Assembly: GCF_029784135.1 (NCBI RefSeq)
Contig: NC_073745.1
Coordinates: 278,973,803-279,037,802, forward strand
Direction of reading: 5' to 3'
DNA: 64,000 bases
Source: Toxorhynchites rutilus septentrionalis
Lineage: Eukaryota; Arthropoda; Insecta; Diptera; Culicidae
The translations under genes were made by a program, and so were the position numbers. The notes beneath the pieces are model-generated. The model was not told the DNA's origin, did no database searches, and worked only from the letters and a program-made list of their open reading frames with translations. Numbering within the stretch: the first letter of the stretch is position 1; each line of letters starts with the position of its first letter. Of this stretch, positions 21,977-34,749 are shown in pieces.

Positions 21977-22560
21977 CGGGAAATGAAACACAAATTTCTG
22001 CATAATACGAGAGCTAATCAAGCAAATGGAACCAAATTAGGCATATGGAGGTTTTAGGGTGCAATAAATGTTTCTATGATGGTTAGACTCTTCACCCCCC
22101 TCTCTAAGAGGGGGCTGCCATACAAATGAAACACAATTCTCTGCATTACACGAGAATTAATCAAGCAAATGAAACCAAATTTGGCATGTGGAGGTTTAAG
22201 GGTGCAATAAATGTTTTACGGTGGTAAGACACCCCCATCTTTAATGAGGAGCTGCAGTAGAAATGAAAGACAAATTTTTGCATAATTCGATCAAGAAAAT
22301 GAAACAAAATTGGGCATATTGAGGTTTTAGGGTGCAATACATTTTTCTATGATGGTAAGACACTCCTTCCCCCTCTCTAAGAGGGGCTGCCATACTACCG
22401 AAACACAAACTTCTGCATAACTCGATCAAGCACAATTTGGAATGTGAAGGTTTCTGGGTATGAGAAATGTTTCTATAATGATATGACACACCTGACATCT
22501 GTATGACATCTGGAATGGAGAGGGGGTCCCATAAAAATATTACACATATTTCAACCAAAA
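21977..22560. repeat. Helitron-like array 2
   Basis: About four diverged ~135-140 bp units with gaaacacaaatttctgcata, ttaggcatatggaggtttta and gggtgcaataaatgttt. It begins directly after the gtttgccggg motif at 21973. GC-rich and G-rich runs separate the units. Confidence 0.7.
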
Positions 22561-22819
22561 ATATTCCAACCAAACATGACAATTGAAAATTTCCGGAAAA
22601 CTCTGGAGTAAAAAAGGAAAATTCTGAAAATTTAATTCGCATATGTTCTACAATTACATAGTGACAAGGGCTGTTAGTTCATTTTATGTTTGCGCTAGCG
22701 AAATTGATCTTTGTACGAAACTGGAAATGGATTTTAATGTGATGAAACGCACTCCTATATCTTCTTCTATCTATATCAAAAAAAGGATCGCCGGATGTGT
22801 AGATAAGAGCAGAGCTCGA

Positions 22820-23110
22820 GTAAGGAATTATCCGATCTAGGGCTGTCTTTATTCTATCATATTTTCCTCATAAAACATTTATTCCATGTAACGGAGAAAC
22901 ATGCTATCTACAAGTGGTTGAAAAATCTTGAACGAGAATTGTGTCTAAAAATAATCTGATATTATAATGATGAGATTTGTAAGAAATACTATCATTTTTA
23001 TAGTAAAAGGTAAATTCAACGGGGTCGATTAGAAGATCAATCAATGAACAGTTCTGCGATTGCTCATAGTAAGAAAACGTAGATGTTTGAAGGTATTGAT
23101 AACAAAACAC
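22820..23110. repeat. Helitron-like repeat segment
   Basis: It shares gtctttattctatcatattt, gaagatcaatcaatgaaca and agtaagaaaacgt with 32385-32515, where the copy runs on to a gtcagctag end. Here that terminus is missing. Confidence 0.6.
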
Positions 23111-23119
23111 AAATACACT

Positions 23120-26100
23120 CATGTGGCATTCATATCTTTCTTTCTTTTTTCTCCAGCCGCTCGACTCGAGTTTTCGCTTTTATCGAGGTAAAACTATAAA
23201 ATATTGCGTAAATGGCATGCTAACGTTACTTGATTACAGTCAAAAAAGAACTAATGAATTTCTTCTTGCTAAACCTTATTCCAAATCAGGATCATTCGAT
23301 GCTTCTATATCGAAAATTCAAGTACCGCAATGATTCATTGTGAATTATTTTTCATAGGCGTCCATTCCGATACTGCGACTGCAATTCAGGACTCACACGA
23401 ATCGTATACTTCAATCACACTTAAAAACTTGCAGAAGAGTTCAAATTAGTTCACCTTTTATGGGTTTCTAATAGTTGTAGGAATGGCGAGCTTCAGCTGC
23501 TTCTCCGAACATAATCCAACAAAATTCGAGTCGATAATATTGACACCGCACTTTGCACGTTGCGGCGGAAATTATGATTCACATCAAATTAACACTGCCA
23601 CTAACACACCGCACCTTATTCGTTACTTTCGCCGCTAACACAACGATGCATTGTAATGCGCTTCCCGCCACGATAAGATAAGGATTATCTGTTTTACTTT
23701 ACAGACAGTTATTTTCGTGCTTTGTTTTTTATCTCTCCCGTTGAAGTGTAATTTCGATTTTACTTTCCTAAAACTACATGTTTCGTTCGAAAATATGTGA
23801 AATAGATTATGATGCCCAATGGTATGTTTGCATAATTTTTCACTGGTCAACTGAATTTGTATCATGCAGCAGTGCTCCAACAATATTTATTTTGCACACA
23901 AAACACACATTTTCACGAAAAAACTGTTTCTAATTCTATAATCACACTGATGAAGTAGAAACAGGTGAACCACTGAAACGATACTAAATCGATAATACTG
24001 GACCGAAACCAACCATCCGAATGTGCAGCGCCTTATCAGCCGTTCTCCACGCATTGATAAGATAAACGACTCCGTTATTATGATGCTCATGAAATCCACT
24101 ATAACTATAATTTCGTTATGAATTGCAGAGAGTAGAATGTAACGCTTGCTATCTGACTCGGCTCAAAAATTGTCAGACCGTTTGTGCTAATTGCCTGGAT
24201 CTAGAATAGCAAAGCACATTCCCATGGTGGAAAATGATACCGAGGCTCGTAAATAACTTAAGTCCTGATAAATATACTCATAAATTTATTAAGACTCTCG
24301 CATGTCCGCAAAATGATCCTCATCAGCATTGGCAGCACAAAAACCGAGTTGCGGCATTATTCGGATCAAATCATAGGGAAAATTATCTTTCTCATACGTG
24401 GCTGGTGACTGTTAGCTCCCGCAAGATACAAGATACCCTCGAGACGGTAATTCGTGTGTATGATGATACCTCGTTACACCAAACGCACGGCACCAAAGGA
24501 AACCAGAAACGATTGGCAATTAAGAGGGGATTATGGTTCTCTCATTGATTCTAATGATGCGAGATTCGTTTTTGACCTAAACATTTTGGCCGATGTTTTC
24601 GTTTATTAGAATCGGAAAAGAAAGATTTCAATGTCCCGAATACGACCAGCCACTGGTGACGGTTATCGCTTGCGCGCAAACACGACGGAGGCATGAACTA
24701 TGGCTTATCCTTGCTAATGCCGGTGAATGGCTATGGGGAAGACAGAGAAAGACGAGCGTTTTTCCTGGGTGGGGACGGACTCCAGAGGGATTTCGCTGCG
24801 ATTACAGACAGGAAACTTTTACTGGGTTTAACTTCCAAACTATGAACCAGTGAGTATGGTGAATGTCCTTTTGGTGAGGGAAAAACAAATCAATTCCTCG
24901 GTTGCAACTTGATAGTTAGGTGCCTGCGCTGGAAGCCATACCATAAATTATCTTTTTAAGATAACACAAAAAACGATTTTCCACCAGCACGAAATGAGTT
25001 CTCTTACCCATCCGGACCGAGGAGCACCATTTGGGGATCGTGTTCTCGATTGCAGAACCACGTAATGCTCATTTAGCCCTCGCTGATTGAACAATATCAA
25101 TTTTATGACTTGTTCGCGAGACGCCTGTTTTTTTTCTTCCAACACGCGCTCTTCGGGATGTAACGGCTGAAATATGCAAATTAGGACAGTTTCGTCTCGT
25201 GGGTTCGCACATGATTACTGTGTCCTTTGCGTTGTACTACCCTCTGCGGAAACCAGCAAATGGGTGGAAGGGGAGGCGAACAGACAGGATCGAACAGGAC
25301 AAACGGCAGTCACGCATATCTTTTCATATGTTTTAGACGATTGGAAGAAAGTGCGGTGGTGGTAACTTTGATTTCCGTTTCTCCTCACAACCGCAAGCGA
25401 TGATGTTTCCTTCGATTACCATCGAACCCAATTTTATTCGACACCAGGATCGGAGCGGGGACATAATAGCATAATATGCTCCGATGGTAAGAAACAACAA
25501 ACGCTCGCTCGAACGTATCCACATCACTTTGCGGAATGACAGCCGAGCGACGCGATTTCGTCAGCGGAACAATCGCAATCAATGACAAAAAAAGAGGAGA
25601 AAGTAGCGCGGAAATGAGAACAGTAAAAAGTGAAATAAAAAAAAATCAGCATCATGTTGGACTGGGACTTGATAAAATCCTCATTTGAATAAACATAATA
25701 TAAGTCATCGCATGGGTAAACGTGTCCTTTCTTCCAGTATTCTACCATCAAATTGAATCGAATTATTTTTCGCGATTTCCCGTCGGGGAGTAATGAAGAT
25801 GTGTTCAACTGAAAAAAAGTATGCAAAGAATTGTCATCTAGATAATGTGATTTAGCTATGGTGGCAAATGTTTTCCGCTGTACTGATTAGAAATAAATGT
25901 GGTATATAATCAGAAGGGACGAGCATCGCTCAGGAAAGATATATATCACGTAAGCATCTGATACAAAATGTATCAAACTGATCAGATTTTTAAAATATAT
26001 TAATATAAACAGCAGACTAGCGCAATCACATTTTTTCACTGGTTTATTTGTAAAGCTTGATTGCACTAGCTTTACGGGGCCGACAATTCATTGTTGTAGT

Positions 26101-26980
26101 TTAAAATAAAAAAATATAAAGATATATAATAATATAATACATAAGTCTACTCATTACCCGAATTCGTATCGACTTACGAATCGTTACGAATTATTCCAAA
26201 GTTACGATCAAACATTCAGAACTCGCTCTAAAAGAAATATTAGAAATAATTGAATGTAACTTTCGTCCAAGATTTCCATCGTCCCAATTTTTTTTTTATC
26301 TTAATAGGATGTTCTGACGCAATAGTTGGCAAAAATCATAATGTGATATTTTCCTATCGAAAAATTCACCTTCCTGGGCACCCATTTTTGTGGACGAATC
26401 CACCTTCCCATTACAATTAATAGAGCAATGTGAGGGTTTTCATACAAAGTTTATCTTTTACGATTTTTGATCAGTATACTCATCACTCATCAGCGTTCTA
26501 GATTGCAGAACATTTTTCTCATCAATGAGGTGCAGAGAAGGGGATCCAAAAAATAAAGTAATAAAAAATAAAAAATAAAATAAAATCTTCAAATGTCTTA
26601 GTCCAAACGTTAACCGTTTGAGTACCGGACAAATTTGTGAGCATATACCAAAAAGAGAATGAGTTTAGGTATACTTAAAAAACTAATAATAAACGTAAAC
26701 GTAACTGATTAGGTCACACAAGTTGTGTTAAAGGAAAAAACAGTCAAACACATGAAAGGTGGTTTTTATAAAACTTTAATGATCATAATCCTATTTATAG
26801 ATATCAAACATCTAACAGAGCCAAATTTCACCTTAAAATGAAACCTATTTGCTATATAATTAAGACTAACAATTTAATAATAACTAAATCTAACACTGGA
26901 TTGATTGGACAGGATTCATAAAGCCATAGCCATAGCCATAGACAGGATTCATAGAAGTATTGGTCCTTATTGGCGGAAAA
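23120..26980. other. Largely single-copy DNA, no gene recognised
   Basis: This is the longest stretch without clear repeats. It includes two GATA-motif clusters (23671-23690 and 24032-24066), a GC-richer part at 24600-25570, and a short ccatag microsatellite near 26922-26940. ORFs of 60-104 codons are present but resemble nothing I know. It may contain regulatory DNA or intron of a neighbouring gene. Confidence 0.4.
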
Positions 26981-26988
26981 CTCAAGTA

Positions 26989-27813
26989 GGGGAAATCAGG
27001 GTAAAACCGACACCCTAAGGATTTCCACATATTTCCAAGATCTACTATATGTCTTCGACTTCAAATCGTTACAGAACCTCTCTTCATAACCCATTCTACA
27101 GTATCTGTTGATCATTTTTTGATTAGTACTCGAATTTTGATAGAATACAAAAATTGATGTTTTCAGGTGAAATAAATGGTAGTATATACTATGTGGACAC
27201 TTTAAGATCCCAGTTCAGGTGAGCATCCACTTGAAATGTGCCGATGGACGTTGAACGAAGGGATACCATGACCTCTGCCAGGCTTTTTTGTTGACATGCC
27301 CGATTCAACGTTGTTTTATTAGTTCAGCTCTTCCGTTTTGTCTTTCGAATATAAACACGAGGCATCTAAAAAAAGTAAGAACGCATTTTTTCTGTCTGTG
27401 AAACACAAACCAGGTGTCGGTTTTATCCTGACTGTAGGTGTCGGTGTTACCCCGAATGGACTCGAAATTTCAAAACAATGTTTTCGTGATTTGATAAACA
27501 ACAACACCACTTACCTTCTCACAAACAAATGAATTAAGCTCATAAAAGTATAGAATTTCCCCAATTTTCCGACTTACACATTTAAATTCCACGAGCGAAA
27601 TTTTACATGACCTTTTTTATGTTTGCTGGCTGGTTATGTTTTGTTTTTTGTTTTGACAGCAAAGAGATTTCCGCAGATATGCGGTACCTCGAAACGTAGG
27701 AAATAAGAAGTGTATACAGAGAACGTCGGGAAATTTTCAAAAAATTGCTTCTAACTGAAAAAATCAGGAGGTGTCGGTTTTACCCAAAGTGTCGGTTTTT
27801 CCCTGATTTCCCC
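26989..27813. mobile_element. MITE family C, complete copy (825 bp)
   Basis: The left end is ggggaaatcagggtaaaacc. The right end is its inverted match (ccctgatttcccc), and TA lies on both sides (26987-26988 and 27814-27815). The motif gtgtcggttttaccc and variants recur inside near both ends and in the middle (27413, 27440, 27774, 27789). No transposase. It is inserted in a mariner relic. A second, truncated copy is at 51268-51847. Confidence 0.85.
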
Positions 27814-27815
27814 TA

Positions 27816-28325
27816 ACCGATTGTCCCAATCTTCTCTTGATCCCAATTTTTCCTCACTCAGGAAGTTTCGCAATGCCAGAAAATGGTGGTAATCGCTTGG
27901 TGCCAGATCGTGGCTACACCCAAAATTGAATTTTAGCTCATGTTTTGTCATCCCGATTTATTACATTGAATGAATGTAAAAATAACAGGAAATGTCATGA
28001 CTCTCAAATTTTGGGAAGCATTTGTATAATAAATATGGTACTGCAATATAAGATTAGCAAGCGAAAAAAGAGACACTTTTTTGTTATATTTACGCATTAC
28101 TTTGCCACATATTTACACGGCTCAGACCGAGATGGATATAAATCTAGGTATATATTAGCCCTATTTTTTCTATCAAAGCTTCTGGACGATGTTATGATTA
28201 ATAACATGCTGCTCAGCTTCGATTTTTTTGTGGTTTTATCGACATTTTCGACAACGGGCAGGCCTGTGCGAGATGCATCTTCAACATGAAACATTTTTAA
28301 ACGGGATCGACAGATCAAAATTGCA
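27816..28325 (-). pseudogene. Mariner (DD34D) transposase relic
   Basis: Minus strand: FHVEDASRTGLPVVENVDK near 28290-28230 matches the N-terminal region of mariner transposases (VEDAPRSGRPVVEN in the copies at 38-40 kb). HDLAPSDYHHFLALRNFL near 27910-27850 matches the C-terminal YSPDLAPSDYHLF block with the third catalytic Asp. The middle, with the first two Asp residues, is deleted. MITE family C sits at its 3' end. Confidence 0.8.
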
Positions 28326-28379
28326 CGGAATTATCTGTTGCTGTAAAAAAAACCTTTCTGATTTTTGGATATGTTATGT

Positions 28380-29350
28380 AAAAAACCTCAGCCTTTAACT
28401 AGAAATATTTAAAAAATATTGCGCCCTTGGTCTCGAAACCATGTAAACTATAAAAACAAATATAATTATTAATTACGAAACCCCTGTCTGGAAAGTCAGA
28501 AAATAATGAATTGTCGTGATTTTTTTCGGATGTTAGGAATAAAGTGAAATGTCGGGTATTTTAAGTATTGTTTGAGGTATATTTTAAGATGTATTTTCCA
28601 TTTTCTGAGTGCACGAATAATGATTACTACATTGTTGACAGCTGGATGCGTAGATGCTGTCTAAAAATAGGTACCTTGTTGGTGGTATCGGTTCTGAAGC
28701 AACGGGAATTCGCAGAACGAAATCCACTGAATATTTCGAAACTTTAATACAATACCTAAAGCGTTACATGAGGGTTTTTGAAAAATTGCCAAAATGGCGG
28801 CTATTTTTGTTGAAAATGAGTTATTTTTCATGAAAAATTGCTGAAGCTCATAAAAAATCGAAAATAAAAAAAAATCGAAATAAGAAAAACGGCTAGATAA
28901 CGCCTTAGATAATTCATTTTTACATGCTGATAAAAAATTTGTGCCGAATCGGTTGAGTAGATCCTGAGAACTGAGAACATGGATTCGAGAAAAACGCGTT
29001 TAGAAATTCGTACAGCAATACTACAGCCTTGAGGTGACTTCATACTTTGGGATGTAACTTTCCAATGAAATCAAATATCGAAAAATCCTTTCGAGACAAT
29101 ATTTCTGAGGGCATTAACTTCCGAAAAATGCAAAAAACAAAAATTCTATTTTTTCGATTTTCCAGATTTTCGCTCCAGTAGTATTTATGGAAAAAATGGA
29201 TTTTTCGAACCGCCTAAAAATGGAAATGGGCGCCTCAGTGCAAAAATAAAAAAAATATGGGTTTAATATTTTGTGATAAGGAACAGAACTACCACTTTTC
29301 ACAAAAATTTAAAAACCACTACATCGGTTTGAAATGGAATGGCTGAAAAA
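28380..29350. repeat. Partial copy of the inverted-end repeat family of 49-51 kb
   Basis: It shares gcgcccttggtctcg followed by a ctataaaaacaaatataat phrase with 50396-50460 and 50720-50780. At 29215-29350 it shares aaaatggaaatgggc and aactaccacttt with 50965-51065. No coding capacity. Confidence 0.6.
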
Positions 29351-30438
29351 TCGAACCCTAATAATCAATACAAGAACTTATTTGAAACTTTCAAGGTAGC
29401 ATACAAGTTGTGTTACGTGATCCGACTTGTTATTAGAATGAATTTTATTTTACAACCGCAAAATTTTTGAATTGGTAAGTATTTTATATGAATAAGGGAA
29501 AAATATATATTTTTTTTTAGAAATTTGGCTATAGGGCTCGATGCCCAAATTGTTTAAGAATCCTAGTGAATTAAGGGTTGAACTGTAAGGGAGGGGGGTA
29601 GATGATTTCTTGACCCACTCAAAATCATTCTGGCCGTCTATCCTGGTTTGGCTCTTATTTGTGCTGACGACATATTGCGTTTCAACCATGTTAGCAATTA
29701 GCTTCAGAAATGAGTCATTTTTTTGCGATTCAACAGTTTTTCGTGGATTCGGTACAAGAGGTTTTTTTTGCATTAAGTCGTATGACAGCGAAACATGAAG
29801 CTGTGTTTTGACTCCAACTTTATTCAAGAGATTTCAAACGATTTTTGAGCGCTGCTAAGTTCCTGCAAAATCGAGATAGTGCTTAAGGGAGTAGTACACT
29901 ATGGGAACTTGAAAAGATAAAAAAAATCTTAAAATATTCTCAGGGATGTCTATTTCAGTGTAGTTTTTGTTCCAGGTTTGTCCGATGCTCCCTTCCAAAG
30001 TTAATAGCCAATTAGTGGACCTAAGTCTTTGCGTAAGGAGCGCGGATCCAAAATTTGAAATGCGTTTTTCTCGAAATTGTGTTTTGCAAACTGGTAGGAG
30101 TTTTACCTCCGGAACGGTCCATCCGGTTTTGATGAAATAATTTTTCCCAGATTCTCTACTAAATTTCTTGTCATCGAGGCAAAAACGCATTTTTTTTTCA
30201 AAAAATGTCGCCATTTCGTCAAAAACCAATATTTTGAAAAAAAAAATCCTACGTACGATGACAGGAAAAATATTCAAGATCACGTAAAAAACAATAGGTT
30301 GAAACTGGTCCACTAGAAAAAATTTCAGAACATCCACCAGTTTACAAGTCTTTGGCTGCAAGGGTTCAACAAACCAGTTACGGCTATTCAGGGGACAGTC
30401 CAATTGACATCAATTTTTTGTTTGTTTGATAAGTAATA

Positions 30439-31545
30439 CAGTATTGGACAAAACATTTACAACTGAAGTCTGTATTTGATAAACCAAATTGGCAAAATTT
30501 TTCCACAACATTCAAAGAAAAACTTTTTGGAGTTGTCGGCTTAGCGGTCTAGCTGCCAATTTCACAGATACATATACAATCAGCCGCTTATTTTTATCAT
30601 AACGGTAGAGTTTTGTTGACAAGTGCTTTTTCGTGTTGTTCGAAACATTTGCAACATTTCATTTTCTACTGTTGATTCTAGTGTGAACTTAACTAACTTA
30701 AAAAAACTTAACTAACTTGTCACAAAAAACAACTTGAGACAAATATCGAGTGAAAAAGTCAAACGTATCAAGGTTATGTTCCAAATATCGGTCAACTGGA
30801 AAGATTGCTGTTGACCACAAAGGAGGAAGACCTCGCTCCATCACCTCTTGGGAGGATTCATTGATCGTCAGATCGATCAAAAAGGACTCAATCAAATTAT
30901 CACTTAAAGTTCAGAACGAATTACAGCTGGTCGTGTCCACCTGCACAATCAGACGACATACCGTTGCAGCCGGCTTGTTTACGCGACGCCCGGCAGAAGA
31001 TAAGGCTCCTATTAGCTACATCACATATTGACTGGACGGTGCAGAAATGGCGTACGGTTCTGCTTAGCGATGAATCTATCTGATTAATGGAATTATGGAC
31101 CGTTTTGGGCACAACAACATCCTAAGAGACGTTATACTGCTTTATTCCGAATGGAACTTGCCAATAAAATGAATATTCCAACAAGATAACAACCCTAAAC
31201 ACACTGCTAAAGTGGTCAAACAATGGTTCAAAGACAATCAGATTGTGGTGATGGATTGGCCACCATAATCTCCTGATGGTAATCCGATCGAGAGTCTTTG
31301 GCAGATCGTGGACCGAAGGATCGATCGCGAAGGAGTGCGTAACCAAGAGCAATTGGTTGAACAAATCCAAAAAGCATGGGAAGCTATCCCACAAAGCTTT
31401 CTTGATCACCTGATCGAGTCTATGCCTCGAAGATGCAAGGCTGTAATCGACAACAAGGGATTCGCTACAAAATGCTGAACGCTATCATTAATTTGATAAT
31501 AATTCTGTAAAGTTGCAATTGTTTTGTCCAAGAGAAATACTTCTG
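30439..31545 (+). mobile_element. Tc1-like (DD34E) element, internally deleted
   Basis: The left end cagtattggacaaaacattt after a TA matches the inverted right end (ttggacaaaacaattgcaac when reversed). Transposase on the plus strand: an N-terminal DNA-binding segment KSNVSRLCSKYRSTGKIA, VDHKGGRPRS, the first Asp block LLSDES near 31066, then after a deletion FQQDNNPKHTAKVVKQWF with the second Asp, and MDWPP-stop-SPDGNPIESLW with the catalytic Glu 34 residues later. The C-terminus is complete (DNKGFATKC then stop). One stop inside the DW-PD motif, other breaks and the missing middle make it inactive. Confidence 0.88.
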
Positions 31546-31593
31546 TTATTTGCTTTTTATACCGTTCTGACATGTTTTTGTACAAATTATCGA

Positions 31594-32562
31594 CATGAAA
31601 ATTGGTATGTAGGGCTTTTTGGGACCGGGGAAGGTTTTCGTGATAGTTTGAGACCCCTCACCCCTCTCTAAGGGGTGGCTGCCATACAATTTAAACACAA
31701 CTTTCTACATTACTCGAGAATCAATCAAGCAAATGGAACCAAATTAGGAATCTGGAGGTTTTAGGGTGCAATAAATGATTCTATGGTGGTTAGATACCCT
31801 TCCTCCCTCTCTAAGGGGGGGCTGCCATACAAACGAAACACAAATTTCTGCATTACTCAAGAGTTAATCCAGAAAACGGAACCAAAGTCGGCAAGTGAAG
31901 GTTTTAGGGTGCAATAAATGTTTTTACGGTGAATAGATACTCCTCCCTCCTCTCTTAGGGGGGGTTGCCATACAAATGAAACACGAGTTTCTGCATTACT
32001 CGAGAATTAATCAAGCGGATGGAACCAAATTAGGCATATTGAGGTATTAGGGTGCAATAAATGTTTCTATGGTGGTTAGACACCCCCCCCATCTCTAAGT
32101 GGGGGCTGCCATACAAATGAAACACAAATTTCTGCATTACTCGAGAATTAATCCAGCAAACTAAACCAAATTCGGCATGTGAAGGTTTTAGGGTGCAATA
32201 AATGTTTTTACGGTGGTTCGACACTCCTCCCCCCTCTTTTAGGGTGGGCTGTCATACAAATGAAAAACAAATTTCTGCATAACTCGAAAACTAATCATGT
32301 GAAGATTTTAGGGGGCACGAAACTTTCTATGGTGAATGGACGCTCCTCCCCCCTCTCTAAGGGGAGAAGAGCGGAAGGGTCTGTCTTTATTCTATCATAT
32401 TTTCTGTATCAAACATTTATTAGGGGTCATTAGAAGATCAATCAATGAACAATTCTCCGATTGGACTTATGAACTTGCGTTTAGTAAGAAAACGTGAATG
32501 TTTGAATGTATTCATAACAAAAAACAAAATTTGGGCGATACGAAGTTTGCCAGGTCAGCTAG
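31594..32562. mobile_element. Helitron-like non-autonomous element with array 3
   Basis: Five copies of a unit starting at gccatac (31681, 31823, 31967, 32108, and about 32250 as gtcatac) give a period of 141-144 bp. After the array come gaagatcaatcaatgaaca and agtaagaaaacgt and a 3' end gtttgccaggtcagctag at 32545-32562, followed by T. An end in CTAG next to T is what Helitrons show, and the same end is at 48005. No Rep/helicase is encoded. Helitron identity is inferred. Confidence 0.6.
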
Positions 32563-32911
32563 TATCTAATAAATCTGTGATATCAGAATAATCATAGTAA
32601 TTTATTTTCTCGTTGAATTAAATCGCGAAAATCACATACTTTTTTTGATGTTCATAGTGTACTACCTCCTTGAGGCAGTACTTTCTAGGCAGTATTTTTT
32701 CCGCAGGTGTGTTGCGTAGAATCGAGTTTTTCAAACAACATTTTTTGATGCCAATAAAAATTGTCGTCTCAATTTTTCATACAGGACTTCCTGCGAAATT
32801 TTGATTTGCACTATTAAATACCCTATGCATAATATTAGCGCAATCGGACTTCATGTATTAGTGTCGCAAACGTCAAAATTTGTTTTTTTAAAGGGGTTTA
32901 GAAAAATAATT

Positions 32912-33094
32912 ATGCCAAATGACTTAAAATGTCATAAAACGTCGAGATTTACTGTTATTTCAATTTTTTTTTTGTCAAAAAGACTTTTTAGCACTCGATC
33001 GTTTTTCCGTCTGAAAAGTCTATATTTGACAAAAAACTTTTTTTTAGATAACAGTAAATCTCGACGTTTCATGCAATTTTAAGACATTTGGCAT
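32912..33094. repeat. 183-bp near-perfect palindrome
   Basis: The left arm begins atgccaaatgacttaaaatg and the right arm ends with its reverse complement. Both contain acgtcgagatttactgtta or its complement, with arms of about 80 bases around a short loop. Just outside, ctatgcat and gcataggg also pair. It could form a long hairpin in RNA or be a foldback MITE. Confidence 0.75.
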
Positions 33095-33463
33095 CAAAAA
33101 TTTGCATAGGGTAGTTTTTCGTAGGAATTAAATTTTTCATAGTGTTAAATGTTGTGAAACTATATTTATGTATTCAGGATTGGGATTTTCTATCCCATAT
33201 TCGCCGGAAATAGATTTTTCAGATCACTATTTATACCGCGCGATCAGAGAGTGATCAGAGAGCAAAGAATCCGAGAGAATTGAAGCATAGGAAATGAATG
33301 AATGTTGGAGCATACTTTGATTTTTTCGTTATCTAAACAAGAAAATGTATTTCATTTGTATAAAAAAAGGTCAGGTCATATATTCAACTCTTACACATTT
33401 TTAATAGGATTACGGCAGTGAAAACTTTTCCGAATCACACGTCGAACAAATACATCATACATA

Positions 33464-34749
33464 TGGTAGGTGTTAAGTCAGAAGGGACCAAGTCGCAAAA
33501 TTGAAGATTTCGAGTTATTCATTACATTTGGTTCAGCATTATGTAAGCTACACACTACATGTATCAGATTTTGAAAATCACACATACAGCAAAAATAACA
33601 AATCTAAATTGTTATGATTGATCAACGAAAACCCCTCATAGTATGCAGTCAGAGCGGACCATGTAGGGTAACACGGGGTGATTTGGACCACCCCATTATC
33701 TCAAAAAGTACGGCTCAACTTGGATTTTTTATAATGTCATCTTCTTTCATTAATGAACCGTATGTAACTAACGTAAAAAAGCTTTGGTAAAAAGATTTGA
33801 TTGAGAGAAAACAAGTGTAGCTCAGTACACAATGTGACACTTTTTATTTAGACCGTATTGGTTTGGAAATATTAGGCAATTTGCTTAGGTGGTCCGAATT
33901 CCTCCCCTTTCCCCTACCATTTACCATGGCAAAATGGCCCTATATCTTGTGCAGACAGAGTGGACCATGTATCAATCATTTGAAGATTGAATTTAAACAA
34001 TTTTCAATTACCGAATTCAAACCAACTAAACTTTTTCTTGAAGCTAATAGGTGTCTTGTTGAAATGTGCTTGAACCCGTTAGTTTAAAATGTGCACATTC
34101 TGAGTATATGAAAAAACAAACTTGGTCCAACGGAACAGTGAAAAATGCTGGTCTTCAGTGTGAATGATCGCAAAATGTACTATTTCAGTGTGCGATTTAG
34201 ACTGTAGCGATGACAATGAATTCGAATTTGACAATTCTATTGACGAACACTGTCTAAGATGATTGAGAATGGGAAGTTTATGCTTTAACATGTTTGCCGT
34301 GCAATGACATTCATGCCTGTAATAGATGGCAGAGACTATTATGCTGAGCGAAACCAAATGTTTATGCGGCTCCAACCTCATACCCCTTCGCACTATAATG
34401 TTCATAACAGAATGGCAAACTTTGACTGACAACTGTTATTTGATTGAGAAATATTTCGAAATTGTTCAGTCATAGTGAACTAAGTCTTTAAAAATGCTTC
34501 ATTTGGTTCAGTCAGAGTGGACCATGTACGTATAGGGAGCCAAATGACTACCTTTTTTGGCATGATACTTGATGTTTTTTTTACAATTATCATATATCAA
34601 AGTAATGCCATAGAGTAGCTAACATTTCTGAGAACAGTATTGAACGAAAAAATTAAATGCTTTGAAAATTGCAGAACACAGAACTTCAAGTTAGTTTTTC
34701 TCGAAATCATAAAAATGTCACATGGTCCGGTCTGACTTAACACCGACCA
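33464..34749. mobile_element. MITE/non-autonomous element family D (1286 bp)
   Basis: The left end tggtaggtgttaagtcagaa and the right end reversed tggtcggtgttaagtcagac are inverted repeats of about 50 bp. TA lies on both sides (33462-33463 and 34750-34751). A phrase (a)cagtcagagtggaccatgta recurs inside (33648, 33952, 34508). No transposase was recognised. A smaller MITE is nested at 33666-33914. Confidence 0.85.
33666..33914. mobile_element. 249-bp MITE nested in family D element
   Basis: It starts gggtaacacggggtgatttg and its other end reversed is ggggaaaggggaggaattcg. Both continue into the shared inner sequence ggaccacc, and TA lies on both sides (33664-33665 and 33915-33916). No coding capacity. 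Confidence 0.75.

Larger units (their letters stand above)
29882..32682. mobile_element. Possible element bounded by inverted agtagtacactatg ends
   Basis: The left side has taagggagtagtacactatg at 29884, and the reverse complement of the right side has aaggaggtagtacactatga near 32680. Between them lie a Tc1 relic and a Helitron-like array that look like later insertions. Target duplications could not be defined, so the assignment is tentative. Confidence 0.4.

Noticed and set aside
24593..24853. 86-codon ORF as a gene
   Set aside because: No domain, signal peptide or splice context recognised. A chance ORF in GC-richer DNA is enough to explain it.
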